From: Nocardia sp.
Lineage (GTDB): Bacteria > Actinomycetota > Actinomycetes > Mycobacteriales > Mycobacteriaceae
Reading direction: 5' to 3'
NCBI GenBank assembly: GCA_014360565.1
Contig: JACIXH010000009.1
Coordinates: forward strand, 1 to 60,260
Length of the DNA: 60,260 bases
Below the pieces are notes generated by a model. That model searched no databases. It saw only the letters and a list, made by a program, of their open reading frames with translations, and was not told the DNA's origin. The position numbers were made by a program, and so were the translations under genes. Positions 35,056 to 43,312 of this stretch are shown here, one piece after another; the stretch's first letter is position 1, and each line of letters opens with the position of its first letter.

Positions 35056-36137
35056 GTCAGCGCGACCAGTTCGTGCAGGGTCGAACCACTGCGCTTCTCG
35101 GTTCCGGTGCCGGTGTGCACGGCCAGCTCGAAGGACGACTCGAACCGGAAATAACCGGGATGTCCCACCAGTCGGCGCACCAGCGGCTTGATCAGACGCG
35201 AACGCACCACCGGAAGATCGTCGAGCAGATCGTGGGCGTGGATCACCCGCGACACCTCCAGCCGCAGGTCGAGCTTGCCGGGCACGCGCACCTCGACCCA
35301 TTCGGGGTAGGCGCGGCCCGCGGTGGCATCGAAACGGGCAGGCCCTTCGGTGAGGACGGTTTCGCCGGTGGACAACACGATGTCGGTGTGGTGGGCGAGC
35401 ATCAGTGGGCTGATCTCGTGGCCACCCCTGCGCTGCTGGGTCAGCACCGAGGCGAACAACAGCGAGTAGTCCTCGACGTAGAGCCTGCCCCAATGCCAGC
35501 GCTCGATGATCTTCTTCATGTCGCCGACGCCCCAGTTGTGGTCGTGATACCCACGCCCGGTGACCTCGTGCCGCACGCCGTCGAGTTCGATCGCCCCGGT
35601 CACCCGGGCGCGCGGGGCGCCCACCATCCAACCGAAGGAATCCGCTGTGCCGAAACGGGTTTCGCCCTTGCCGGGCATCCAGCTGGGAACCTCGTTGTGG
35701 AACTGCAGGTCGAAGACGATGCCGCCCTCCTCCATCCGCAGGTGGTGGATCGGCAGAGCGCCGGCCCGCAGCTCGGTGCGCGCGGTGTTGCCGCCGACGC
35801 GCACGTCGCAGGCGTCGGGCGAGAACGACGTCGCCGAGCGCGGATAGCGCCGCGACACTTGGCGGCGGGTGCCGTCCGGGGCGTAGACGATCATCTCTAT
35901 CCAGGGCCGGGCCAACGGCAGATCCTCGGGCCTGCGTTTGGTCAGGAAGCCGATCACCACGTGGCCGGTGTCGAGGTGGGCGTCGAAATACCAGTGCTCG
36001 AAGGCGAGTGAGCTCGGCGAGGGATGCAGGCCGTTGTGGCGTGGTTCGACCGAGGTGAGAACTGCGTCACGGCGTCCGGGGCCGTTCCACACTTCGACGA
36101 TATCTGCGGTGGTCATGGCTACTTTCGGTCGTTTCAT
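35052..36137 (-). CDS. Lipocalin-like, CrtC/AttH-type protein
   Basis: This 361-aa protein is beta-rich with the segment GRGYHDHNWGVGDM near the middle. YHDHNWG is a hallmark of carotenoid 1,2-hydratase (CrtC)/AttH lipocalin-like proteins and bacterial diels-alderase-like relatives. An early HWYFDAHLDTGHVV strand pair also fits. No carotenoid genes are nearby. Its ATG overlaps the stop of the DUF2236 gene (ATGA), so the two are translationally coupled. A role in modifying a hydrophobic substrate is inference. Confidence 0.75.
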   Translation of the reverse strand: MKRPKVAMTTADIVEVWNGPGRRDAVLTSVEPRHNGLHPSPSSLAFEHWYFDAHLDTGHVVIGFLTKRRPEDLPLARPWIEMIVYAPDGTRRQVSRRYPRSATSFSPDACDVRVGGNTARTELRAGALPIHHLRMEEGGIVFDLQFHNEVPSWMPGKGETRFGTADSFGWMVGAPRARVTGAIELDGVRHEVTGRGYHDHNWGVGDMKKIIERWHWGRLYVEDYSLLFASVLTQQRRGGHEISPLMLAHHTDIVLSTGETVLTEGPARFDATAGRAYPEWVEVRVPGKLDLRLEVSRVIHAHDLLDDLPVVRSRLIKPLVRRLVGHPGYFRFESSFELAVHTGTGTEKRSGSTLHELVALT

Positions 36138-37420
36138 CGGCGCAGCGCGCCGCTGGCCTCGAAGGCCGCCTCGCGACCTCGCATCTGGGCTCGATACCAG
36201 TTCTCGCGGTGGGCGAGCATGATTTTCTCGTGCGCCCGCGCGAACGGCGGGCAGATCCGGCGGGTGATCTCCATCGCAGTGATCAGCGGAAAGCGCAGGA
36301 TCGGCAGCAGGATCCACGGGAAGGCAGGCGGCATGGTGTACCGGCGACGGGTGCCGGGGGCCATGTACATCGCCGAGTACACGGAATTGATTCGATGGTT
36401 GTACTTTTCGCGCATCCGGGTGAGCCCGCGGTGACCGTCGCGGGGCGCGAAGGCCGCTGGGTAGGACTCGATCAGTTCGGCGCCGTGCTGCCCGGAATCG
36501 TAGGACCGCGACGCCATGGTCATCGCCAGCACCCGCAGCCCGTCGACAACGGTCTCCGGATACCAGCGAAGGCGCACGCCGAGCAGATGGCCCATGTACT
36601 TCTGAAAGTGCAGCAGCGCACGGATTTCCGACGGTGTGGTCTGGTAACCCAGCGCCCACAGGCCGAGTCCGGGTGTCACGCTGCCTGCGAGCAGGGTCAG
36701 CATCTGATAGGTCTGGCTGATCGGCAGACCCCACCGGTCGATATCCCATTCGGGATGCTCGGCCACCTTGGCCCGCACCGAGACGTGCATGACGCGCACC
36801 TTCAGCGCCGTGGCCCGGCCCGCCGATCCCGGGGTGAGCAACGCCCCCTCGGCCGAGACGTCCATCCAGAACCTGGTCGTCTCCAGGAATCGGCGCAGCG
36901 CGCTGTCGCCCGCGTAGCCACCGGCCAACGACAGCGGCGTCGCGACCGCTGCCTCGGTGTACATCTCGAGCGTCTCGGCACCGGCGAAGCTGAACAGCAT
37001 CGTCCCCCAGCGCCGCCAGATCGCCGCGCCCTGTTCCACCAGCTCCGGTACCACCCAGTCGGGGACCGTCTCGAACTCGGCGAACAGCGCGCGCATCGAT
37101 GCCGGCGCGTCGGGTACGGCGTCGATGCCCTCGGCCAGTGCCGTCTGCAGCATCCGGCGCCCCGCCGTCGAGCCGATCTCGCCGTGCATCACCTCGGCGA
37201 CAAAACGTTCGGCGACCGGATCACCGGTGAACAGGTCCTCGCACAGCGCGATCGCCTGCTCGTCGGTGGGGAAGAGCGGGCGCCTGGTCACCGTCGTGAA
37301 GAGACGTTCGATCCGGCGCACCCTCGGGGTACTGCGGGCTTCCCAATAGCGAAAGGCGGTGGGGCACTTCACCGAGGGCCTCCCGATCGTCGCGGCACTG
37401 ACGTTCACCCGACCGACCAT
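36134..37420 (-). CDS. DUF2236 (MpaB-like oxygenase) family protein
   Basis: This 428-aa protein fits the DUF2236/MpaB family of heme-binding oxygenase-like proteins, which includes Latex-clearing-protein relatives. Typical segments are EVMHGEIGS, RFLETTRFWMDV and VRVMHVSVR with conserved Arg/His. The C-terminal part holds FPWILLPILRFPLI, a membrane-associating segment. The longer open frame to 37558 is not supported; the proposed ATG 37420 lacks a clear ribosome site. A strong 22-bp palindrome lies 17 nt upstream. Confidence 0.75.
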   Translation of the reverse strand: MVGRVNVSAATIGRPSVKCPTAFRYWEARSTPRVRRIERLFTTVTRRPLFPTDEQAIALCEDLFTGDPVAERFVAEVMHGEIGSTAGRRMLQTALAEGIDAVPDAPASMRALFAEFETVPDWVVPELVEQGAAIWRRWGTMLFSFAGAETLEMYTEAAVATPLSLAGGYAGDSALRRFLETTRFWMDVSAEGALLTPGSAGRATALKVRVMHVSVRAKVAEHPEWDIDRWGLPISQTYQMLTLLAGSVTPGLGLWALGYQTTPSEIRALLHFQKYMGHLLGVRLRWYPETVVDGLRVLAMTMASRSYDSGQHGAELIESYPAAFAPRDGHRGLTRMREKYNHRINSVYSAMYMAPGTRRRYTMPPAFPWILLPILRFPLITAMEITRRICPPFARAHEKIMLAHRENWYRAQMRGREAAFEASGALRR

Positions 37421-37436
37421 ACTATGTAGAACAGTC

Positions 37437-37458
37437 TTCCGTACCACAATGTACGGAA
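37437..37458. promoter_or_regulatory. TTCCGTAC-N6-GTACGGAA palindrome, strong operator candidate
   Basis: Perfect 8-bp arms flank a 6-nt centre, 17 nt upstream of the DUF2236 start. The form is typical of TetR-family operators and would block the DUF2236-lipocalin operon promoter. The cognate regulator is not certain; the nearest TetR (34415) has a different upstream palindrome. Confidence 0.65.
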
Positions 37459-37738
37459 AGTGAGGCACCGGTTCCAGCTCGAGGTCCCCGGCATCCCCGC
37501 TCGGGGCGCGACCCTGCTTGCCACGGCTGGAAGGGTTCGAGCTCGCCGAGGCGCACATCGCCGAGGCGCGAGAGCCCTTGCACAGCGCCGCCGACCATCC
37601 CGCACGGCCACCGGGTGATCGCGGTGTGCAGCCGCGTGAGGGTCTGCGGTGCGGTGAGCGCGGCTATCAGCTGACCACCGCGGGCTTGCTCGGCCGCTCC
37701 TCGGTGAGGGCGGCCGTGTGCGTGATCGCTTCGGCGCC
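37459..37738. other. Gene-free stretch with coding-like remnants
   Basis: About 280 bases lie between the palindrome and the IclR stop, with no complete gene. On the minus strand, directly after the IclR stop, one frame reads AEAITHTAALTEERPSKPAVV then stop (37669-37738), with almost all codons ending in G/C. Further down another frame continues with similar bias (ALTAPQTLTRLHTAITRW and on). These may be remnants of a lost gene or decayed C-terminus. I cannot name a family. Confidence 0.35.
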
Positions 37739-38638
37739 TCAGGTTCGGTCGGGGGCTTTCGTGGCGGGCGCGGAAAGTACTGCTGACAACGCCTGCGCAC
37801 CGTCTCGGATCATGGCGATGAGCTGTGTGCGGTCGCCGCGACTCACCGCGGACCGCAGCGGACCGATCTGCACCTCGTACGGGGCCTCGGAGCTGCCGAA
37901 TACCGGCGCCGACAGATAGCTGACAGGCAGTGGTTGCGCATTGTCGAGGTCGTCGTCGCGATAGGGGCGCGCGGTGAGGCGGGCCAGCTGGCGCAGTACC
38001 CGGGTGCGCAACTCCGGTTGCATCACCTCGCCACCGACAGCTCCGAGCAGCTCCGCGAGCACTTCGACCAGACCGGCATCGTCGGAGTCGGGCCGAAACA
38101 CCGCGCACCCGTGGGTGGTGACGAAGCGCAGCAGGGCAGGCGCGTCGCGTCGCGCCGGACCGGTGGCGCTCGCCAGCCATGCGCGCCGCTCGGCTTCGGA
38201 CCGCCACGCCATCACCGCCGCACCCGCCGGATACCCGAGTGGAATGGATTGCCCCACAGCGAGTCCGGGCACGATCCGGGCACCGAGCGCGTACTCCTTG
38301 GCCACCACGGTGAGCTTGCCGTCCGCGATCCGGCTCAGCGTCACTCCGCAGTGCGCGGCGGCGGCCAGCGCCTTCAGCTCGGCGCTCACCGCCGCGATCG
38401 ATATCTCGGCGTCGGCCGGACGCAGCGTGGCCAGCGCGGGGCCGGGGCCGAACCGGCGCTGACCGTCGCGGTGCACCCAGGCGGCATCGGTGAGTTCGGT
38501 GAGCACAGCGGTGACGGTGGCGCGCGCCAGGCCGAGGGCCGAGGCGACTTCGGACGCGGTGAGCGACCGATCGGCGCGCGTGAGCAACTCCATCACCTCG
38601 ATGACCCGACGGGTCGGTGGCGACGCGGATTCCGGCAT
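37739..38638 (-). CDS. IclR-family regulator
   Basis: This 299-aa protein has an N-terminal winged helix ([20 protein letters not shown] in parts, then [16 protein letters not shown]) and an IclR-like effector domain. It is divergent from the SDR gene at 38729, with two repeats and a palindrome in the 90-bp gap. It probably controls the SDR/dihydrodipicolinate-reductase-like operon in response to a pathway intermediate. Confidence 0.85.
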   Translation of the reverse strand: MPESASPPTRRVIEVMELLTRADRSLTASEVASALGLARATVTAVLTELTDAAWVHRDGQRRFGPGPALATLRPADAEISIAAVSAELKALAAAAHCGVTLSRIADGKLTVVAKEYALGARIVPGLAVGQSIPLGYPAGAAVMAWRSEAERRAWLASATGPARRDAPALLRFVTTHGCAVFRPDSDDAGLVEVLAELLGAVGGEVMQPELRTRVLRQLARLTARPYRDDDLDNAQPLPVSYLSAPVFGSSEAPYEVQIGPLRSAVSRGDRTQLIAMIRDGAQALSAVLSAPATKAPDRT

Positions 38639-38678
38639 GACACCTCTTGTTCGCGGGCGCGGATCGCCCTACACTGCC

Positions 38679-38713
38679 TCGACTATTCGCCAAACATTAG
38701 TCGAGTATTCGAC
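38679..38713. promoter_or_regulatory. TCGAnTATTCG repeats, probable IclR operator
   Basis: TCGACTATTCG (38679-38689) and TCGAGTATTCG (38701-38711) are direct repeats 22 bp apart, two helical turns. The second lies inside a GTCGA-N4-TCGAC palindrome (38700-38713). They occupy the IclR-SDR divergent region. Confidence 0.55.
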
Positions 38714-38728
38714 ACACGAGGTGGGATC

Positions 38729-39520
38729 ATGATTCTCGATCACTTCCGGCTCGACGACCGGGTAGCCGTCGTCACCGGATCAGGACGCGGGCTCGGCGCC
38801 GCGATCGCCGTCGGCTTCGCCCAGGCGGGCGCCGATGTGGTGATCGCGGCGCGCACCGAGGCCGACCTGCGACAGGTCGCCGAACAAGTGGAGTCGGCCG
38901 GGCGGCGCGCACACGTGGTCGTCGCCGATCTCGCCGATCCGGACGCCGTGGCCGGACTCGCCGACATCGCGGTGGAGCAGTTCGGCCGCCTGGATATCGT
39001 CGTGAACAATGTGGGTGGGGCGCTGCCCAGACCGTTGCTCGACACCTCCCCCGGCGATCTCGCCGAGGCCTTCAGCTTCAATGTCGGGACAGCCCATGCC
39101 CTGGTGCGGGCAGCGGTCCCGAAGATGCTCGCGACCACGGGTTCGGGATCGATCATCAACATCACCTCGACGATGGGCAGACTCCCCGGCCGTGCGTTCG
39201 CCGCGTACGCGACAGCCAAAGCCGCTCTGGCGCACTACACCCGCACGGCCGCGATGGATCTGAGCCCGCGCATTCGGGTGAATGCCATCGCACCGGGCTC
39301 GATCCTGACCTCGGCCCTCGCCGTGGTCGCGGGCAACGACGAGATGCGGACCCGGATGGAACAGGCCACACCGTTGCGCAGGATGGGCGAGCCGATCGAT
39401 ATCGCCACGGCCGCACTGTTTCTCGCCTCGCCCGCCGGGTCGTTCCTCACCGGAAAAGTACTCGAGATCGACGGCGGGCTCATCGCCCCGAATCTCGACC
39501 TCCCCCTCCCCGATCTGTGA
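38729..39520 (+). CDS. Short-chain dehydrogenase/reductase
   Basis: This 263-aa classical SDR has the nucleotide motif [13 protein letters not shown] after the fourth strand, catalytic Ser in NITSTMG, and YATAK with the catalytic Tyr and Lys. The C-terminus ends in the usual GKVLEIDGG. It oxidises or reduces an alcohol/ketone with NAD(P). ATG 38729 follows GAGGTGGG. The next gene is 11 nt downstream, forming an operon under IclR control. Confidence 0.93.
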   Translation: MILDHFRLDDRVAVVTGSGRGLGAAIAVGFAQAGADVVIAARTEADLRQVAEQVESAGRRAHVVVADLADPDAVAGLADIAVEQFGRLDIVVNNVGGALPRPLLDTSPGDLAEAFSFNVGTAHALVRAAVPKMLATTGSGSIINITSTMGRLPGRAFAAYATAKAALAHYTRTAAMDLSPRIRVNAIAPGSILTSALAVVAGNDEMRTRMEQATPLRRMGEPIDIATAALFLASPAGSFLTGKVLEIDGGLIAPNLDLPLPDL

Positions 39521-39531
39521 GGACAGCGACC

Positions 39532-40617
39532 ATGACACATCGTGTAGTGCACTGGGGCACAGGCAATGTCGGACGGCACGCGCTGGCGGGCGTGCTCGCC
39601 GATCCCCGGCTCGACCTGGTCGGCGTGCACGTATCCGGGCCGGACAAGGCAGGCCGCGACGCCGCCGAACTCGCCGGAACGGCCACTACCAGCGGCATCA
39701 TCGCCACCACCGACACCGCGCAGATCCTGGCACTGCGCCCCGACTGTGTGGTCTATACGGCCATGACCGACAACCGCCTCATGGAGGCGCTGGCCGATCT
39801 GCAGATGCTGCTGTCGGCAGGCATCAACGTGGTGGCCAGTGCGCCGGTATTCCTGCAGTACCCCTGGAATGTGCTGCCGGCGAACCTGCTCGAACCCGTG
39901 GAACAGGCTGCGGCGCAGGGCAATGCGTCGCTGTTCGTCAACGGCATCGACCCCGGCTTCGCCAACGACCTGCTGCCGCTGGCCCTGCTGAGCGCCTGTC
40001 GCTCCGTCGAACAGGTGCGCTGCCTCGAGATCGTCGACTATTCCACCTATGACAACCCCGCGGTGATGTTCGACATCATGGGCTTCGGTCGCCCCATGGA
40101 CCAGACCCCGATGCTGTTGCAGCCGGGCGTGCTGTCGCTGGCCTGGGGCAGCGTGGTGCGCCAGCTCGCCGCCGGTCTCGGCATCGAACTCGACACCGTC
40201 ACCCAGGATTACGAGCGACTGCCCGCGCCGGAGACCTTCGATATCGATTCGGGCACCATTCCCGCGGGCTCCGCGGCCGCCCTGCGATTCGAAGTGCGCG
40301 GCATGGTCGGCGATCGGGCGGTGACCGTGCTCGAGCACGTCACCCGGCTGCGCGCCGATCTCGCCCCCGACTGGCCGCAGCCCGCGCGCGCGGGCGGGTC
40401 CTACCGGGTCGAGATCACCGGCGAACCGCACTACACCCTCGACCTCGCCATGTTCAGCGACCATGGCGACCACAATCACGCAAGCCTCGTCGGTACCGCG
40501 ATGCGCCTGGTCAATGCCATCCCCGCTGTCGTCGCCGCCGCACCCGGCATCCGAACCACCCTCGATCTCCCCTTCATCACCGGCACGGGTCTGGCCGACC
40601 CGCATCGAGGTCGCTGA
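39532..40617 (+). CDS. Dihydrodipicolinate-reductase-like NAD(P)-binding enzyme
   Basis: This 361-aa protein has a Rossmann start HRVVHWGTGNVGRHAL and a strand VYTAMTD, then the long C-terminal domain of DapB-like dehydrogenases found in actinobacterial catabolic clusters (relatives of 2,4-diaminopentanoate dehydrogenase). It is not the biosynthetic DapB, which is about 250 aa. ATG 39532 is preferred to GTG 39517, whose sequence forms the ribosome site. It probably works with the SDR on one pathway. Confidence 0.8.
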   Translation: MTHRVVHWGTGNVGRHALAGVLADPRLDLVGVHVSGPDKAGRDAAELAGTATTSGIIATTDTAQILALRPDCVVYTAMTDNRLMEALADLQMLLSAGINVVASAPVFLQYPWNVLPANLLEPVEQAAAQGNASLFVNGIDPGFANDLLPLALLSACRSVEQVRCLEIVDYSTYDNPAVMFDIMGFGRPMDQTPMLLQPGVLSLAWGSVVRQLAAGLGIELDTVTQDYERLPAPETFDIDSGTIPAGSAAALRFEVRGMVGDRAVTVLEHVTRLRADLAPDWPQPARAGGSYRVEITGEPHYTLDLAMFSDHGDHNHASLVGTAMRLVNAIPAVVAAAPGIRTTLDLPFITGTGLADPHRGR

Positions 40618-40641
40618 CCCAGGCGATCGACAAGCACGGCG

Positions 40642-40677
40642 CAGTGACGGTACGGGCGCAAGGCCGTACCGTCACTG
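40642..40677 (+). terminator. Hairpin after the DapB-like gene
   Basis: A perfect 14-bp stem (40642-40655 with 40664-40677) closes an 8-nt loop 24 nt after the stop. It isolates the operon from the stress-type promoter that starts 10 nt later. Confidence 0.8.
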
Positions 40678-40687
40678 GCGTTGCCCC

Positions 40688-40712
40688 GTTTATCCGGTCC
40701 CCCAGCGGGCAT
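40688..40712 (+). promoter_or_regulatory. Stress-sigma-type promoter (GTTT-N15-GGGCAT)
   Basis: GTTT (40688-40691), a 15-nt spacer and GGGCAT (40707-40712) match the SigF consensus GTTT-N15-GGGTAT at all but one -10 base. It lies between a terminator and the DJ-1/PfpI gene, 72 nt before its ATG. Confidence 0.55.
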
Positions 40713-40784
40713 GCGCCCCACGCCAGACGGCCGGGATAGGCGACAGCGCCCGGCCGTGAACGACGTTCGTCCAAGGAGCGAATC

Positions 40785-41339
40785 ATGCCCCAGCACACGC
40801 TGACCGGAAAGCGCATCGCCATCCTGGCCACCGACGGAGTAGAGCAAGTCGAACTGGTTCAGCCGCGTGCCGCCGTCGAGGACGCGGGCGCCACCACGAC
40901 ACTGCTCTCGCTGGAATCGGGCACCATCCAGGCCATGAACCACGACGTCGACAAGGGCGACACCTTCACCGTGGACCACGTCGTCGCCGAGGTCGGCGCC
41001 GACGATTTCGACGCGCTGCTGCTCCCCGGCGGCACCACCAATCCCGACAAACTGCGCCAGGACCCCGCGGCGGTCGGCTTCGTCAAGGAGTTCGCCACCA
41101 CCGGCAAACCGATCGGGGTGATCTGCCATGGACCGTGGACCCTGGTCGAAGCCGACGTGGTCCGCGGGCGCACCCTCACCTCCTACCCCAGTGTGCGCAC
41201 CGATATCCGCAACGCGGGCGGCACGGTGCTCGATCAGGAGGTCGTCACCGACAACGGCCTTGTGTCGAGCCGCAATCCGTCCGACCTGCCCGCTTTCTGC
41301 GCGAAAATCGTCGAGGAGTTCGCCGAGGGCAAGCACTGA
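40785..41339 (+). CDS. DJ-1/PfpI-family stress protein
   Basis: This 184-aa protein has the nucleophile elbow VICHGPW with the reactive Cys and the upstream LLLPGGTTNPDKLR. It resembles YhbO/general stress protein 18, a group with deglycase or chaperone activities that protect against oxidative and carbonyl stress. ATG 40785 has AAGGAG. A GTTT-N15-GGGCAT promoter lies upstream, and it opens a run of genes with the same promoter type. Confidence 0.92.
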   Translation: MPQHTLTGKRIAILATDGVEQVELVQPRAAVEDAGATTTLLSLESGTIQAMNHDVDKGDTFTVDHVVAEVGADDFDALLLPGGTTNPDKLRQDPAAVGFVKEFATTGKPIGVICHGPWTLVEADVVRGRTLTSYPSVRTDIRNAGGTVLDQEVVTDNGLVSSRNPSDLPAFCAKIVEEFAEGKH

Positions 41340-41364
41340 GCTGCGCAGCTGACGCAGTCGGGCA

Positions 41365-41388
41365 GTTTCGTTCGGCGTCGCGGGGTAT
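41365..41388 (+). promoter_or_regulatory. Stress-sigma-type promoter, near-leaderless (GTTT-N14-GGGTAT)
   Basis: GTTT (41365-41368), a 14-nt spacer and GGGTAT (41383-41388) match the SigF consensus exactly. The ATG of the Rieske-FAD gene is only 10 nt after the -10, so transcription should begin within about 0-4 nt of the start codon. No ribosome site is present, which agrees. Confidence 0.7.
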
Positions 41389-41397
41389 GCGACCCCC

Positions 41398-42876
41398 ATG
41401 ACATCGTTTTGGTTCACCGACGCCCCGACGCCCACCCGCACACCGCTCGCCGATGACCTCGAGGTCGACACGGTGGTGATCGGCGCCGGACTCGTGGGCT
41501 TGACCACCGCGCTGCTTCTTGCCGAGCACGGCGTCGAGGTGGCCGTACTCGAGGCCCGCCGGATCGGCGCCGTGACCACCGGCGCGTCCAACGCGAAGAT
41601 CTCGCTGCTACAGGGGACTCGCGCGCAGACGATCGCCCACCGGCACGGCCTCGGAGTTCTGTCGAAATACGTGGCCGCCAATCAGGCCGGCTTCGATTGG
41701 CTGCTGGACTTCTGTGCCGACCACGGCGTCGCTACCCAGCGCGTCCCGGCGATCACCTACGCGCAGAGTGCCGACGAGGCCGCGGCGGTGCGCGCCGAGT
41801 ACGAGGCCACCCGTGCGGTGGGTCTGCCCACCCAGTTGGTCGACGAACTCGACCAGCCGTTTCCCACCCACGGCGGTGTGCGGCTCAGGGAGCAGGCACA
41901 GGTCGATCCGGTCGCGGTTCTCACCGCGCTCGCGGCCGAAGTCGAGGCCCGCGGTGGTCAGATCTTCGAAGCCACGCGCGCCCAGCGACTCCGCCGGCGC
42001 CAGGGCGGCGTCGTCATCGGCACCGACCACGCCGAGGTATCGGCGGCGAATGCGATCGTGGCGACCGGCTCGCCGGTCTTCGACCGCCGAGGCCTCGCTG
42101 CGCAGTTGACCGCCCAGCGGTCCTACCTGGCGGCCTTCCAGGTTCCGGGCCCGATCCCGGAGGAGATGTTCATCAGCGCGGGCCAACCCATTCGCTCCCT
42201 GCGCTGGTGCCCCACCGAAGCAGGCCGGGTGCTGCTGGTCGGTGGCAGCGGCCACGATGTCGGCCGGGTCGATTCCGAAGCCGACCACGTCGCCGACGTG
42301 CTGGACTGGACGAATCGTTGGTTCCCCGACGCGCGACTACTCGATCGCTGGTCGGCGCAGGACTACCACCCGATCTCCGAACTGCCCTACGTGGGCGCCG
42401 TGCAGATCGGCGCCGACGATGTGCAGTGCGCGACCGGGTTCGCCAAGTGGGGCCTGACCAACGGGGTCGCCGCCGCGCGTGCCCTCGCCGACCGGATGAC
42501 CGGCCGCCGGTCCACATGGTCGGGCGCATACGACGGCTGGCGAACCGGCGCGGTGAAGACGTTGTTCGCGGGAGCACAGGCGAATGCCGTAGTGGGCCGA
42601 CACCTTTCGACCGGCTGGCTCAGCTTGGTCGACACCGATTCCGCGACGACCCCGCCCGAGGGAGAAGGCAGGGTCGAACGGCGTGGGCTGCACCCGACCG
42701 CGCAGTGCACGATCGATGGCCGGACCCACGCCGTGTCGGCGGTGTGCACTCACTTACGGGGGATCGTGAACTGGAACGATGCCGAGAAGACCTGGGATTG
42801 TCCCCTGCACGGTTCCCGCTTCGCACCGGATGGAACCGTGCTCGAAGGTCCGGCGACCGCACCGCTGGCCCACTGA
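41398..42876 (+). CDS. FAD-dependent oxidoreductase with C-terminal Rieske domain
   Basis: This 492-aa fusion begins with a DAO-type FAD domain (TVVIGAGLVGLTTALLLAEHG in parts, residues about 22-42). It ends in a Rieske 2Fe-2S domain with CTHLRG and CPLHGSRF providing the two Cys and two His ligands. It resembles YhfW-type proteins of Gram-positives, whose substrate is not settled. The message appears leaderless from a consensus stress promoter. Electron transfer between the flavin and the Rieske cluster in one chain is likely. Confidence 0.92.
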   Translation: MTSFWFTDAPTPTRTPLADDLEVDTVVIGAGLVGLTTALLLAEHGVEVAVLEARRIGAVTTGASNAKISLLQGTRAQTIAHRHGLGVLSKYVAANQAGFDWLLDFCADHGVATQRVPAITYAQSADEAAAVRAEYEATRAVGLPTQLVDELDQPFPTHGGVRLREQAQVDPVAVLTALAAEVEARGGQIFEATRAQRLRRRQGGVVIGTDHAEVSAANAIVATGSPVFDRRGLAAQLTAQRSYLAAFQVPGPIPEEMFISAGQPIRSLRWCPTEAGRVLLVGGSGHDVGRVDSEADHVADVLDWTNRWFPDARLLDRWSAQDYHPISELPYVGAVQIGADDVQCATGFAKWGLTNGVAAARALADRMTGRRSTWSGAYDGWRTGAVKTLFAGAQANAVVGRHLSTGWLSLVDTDSATTPPEGEGRVERRGLHPTAQCTIDGRTHAVSAVCTHLRGIVNWNDAEKTWDCPLHGSRFAPDGTVLEGPATAPLAH

Positions 42877-42898
42877 TTTCCCCTACCGGAACCAGGCG

Positions 42899-43081
42899 TC
42901 AATCCCAGTCGGTGGCTCCGGCGTCCCCAGCGTTGTCGTCGTGTTCGGCGGTCGGCGTCTGCGGCCGGTCGACTTCCGTCGGCGCCGGCACATCGCCACG
43001 CGTCCTCGGTGCGCCATCACCGCCGTTATCGGCGGCCGCGATGGTCCGACGCCACTGAGCGACGATGTCCAGGGATTCCAT
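42899..43081 (-). CDS. 60-aa acidic protein, N-module paralogue
   Basis: This 60-aa protein has N-terminus MESLDIVAQWRRTIAAADNG, closely matching residues 1-20 of the 136-aa protein at 49085-49495 (MVSRDLIAQWRQDITTADDA). The rest is acidic, Pro/Thr-rich and probably disordered, ending DAGATDWD. ATG 43081 follows GGAGGAGG. The promoter, leader hairpin and ribosome site are also shared with the 136-aa gene. This is strong evidence that a short gene is real here. Function is unknown; the shared module may be a docking helix. Confidence 0.75.
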   Translation of the reverse strand: MESLDIVAQWRRTIAAADNGGDGAPRTRGDVPAPTEVDRPQTPTAEHDDNAGDAGATDWD

Positions 43082-43144
43082 GAACTCCTCCTCCGACGAT
43101 GTGGTGTCTCGCTTGCGCGGCCGTCCGGCGGCCACCCCATCGTC
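43082..43144 (-). promoter_or_regulatory. Conserved 5' leader with hairpin (copy 1)
   Basis: The leader between the AGGTAA -10 and ATG 43081 closely matches the leader at 49496-49557. It contains a GGCCG/CGGCC hairpin (43119-43133), the run CGGACGGCCGCGC, and the ribosome block ATCGTCGGAGGAGGA. Conservation of non-coding sequence between paralogues suggests recent duplication or a shared RNA function. Confidence 0.55.
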
Positions 43145-43169
43145 TTACCTCCACGTCGGCTTCCCAAAC
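43145..43169 (-). promoter_or_regulatory. Stress-sigma-type promoter (GTTT-N15-AGGTAA)
   Basis: On the minus strand GTTT (43169-43166), a 15-nt spacer and AGGTAA (43150-43145) precede the 60-aa protein gene. Element and spacing are identical in the promoter of the 136-aa paralogue (49558-49582). Confidence 0.6.
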
Positions 43170-43222
43170 AGCCGCCCGCATGCCCGGCCGACGACGGTCG
43201 GCGACCCTTTTCCGGGCGCGCT

Positions 43223-43247
43223 GTTTAGGAACCGGCATCCGCGGTAC
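43223..43247 (+). promoter_or_regulatory. Stress-sigma-type promoter (GTTT-N15-CGGTAC)
   Basis: GTTT (43223-43226), a 15-nt spacer and CGGTAC (43242-43247) lie 66 nt before the TPP enzyme start. It is back to back with the minus-strand promoter at 43145-43169. Confidence 0.6.
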
Positions 43248-43312
43248 GACCACACTGGGCCTTCTACCAGGGCCAGCGCAGAGATCATCCCGGCGGCCGA
43301 GAAGGAGAACCC

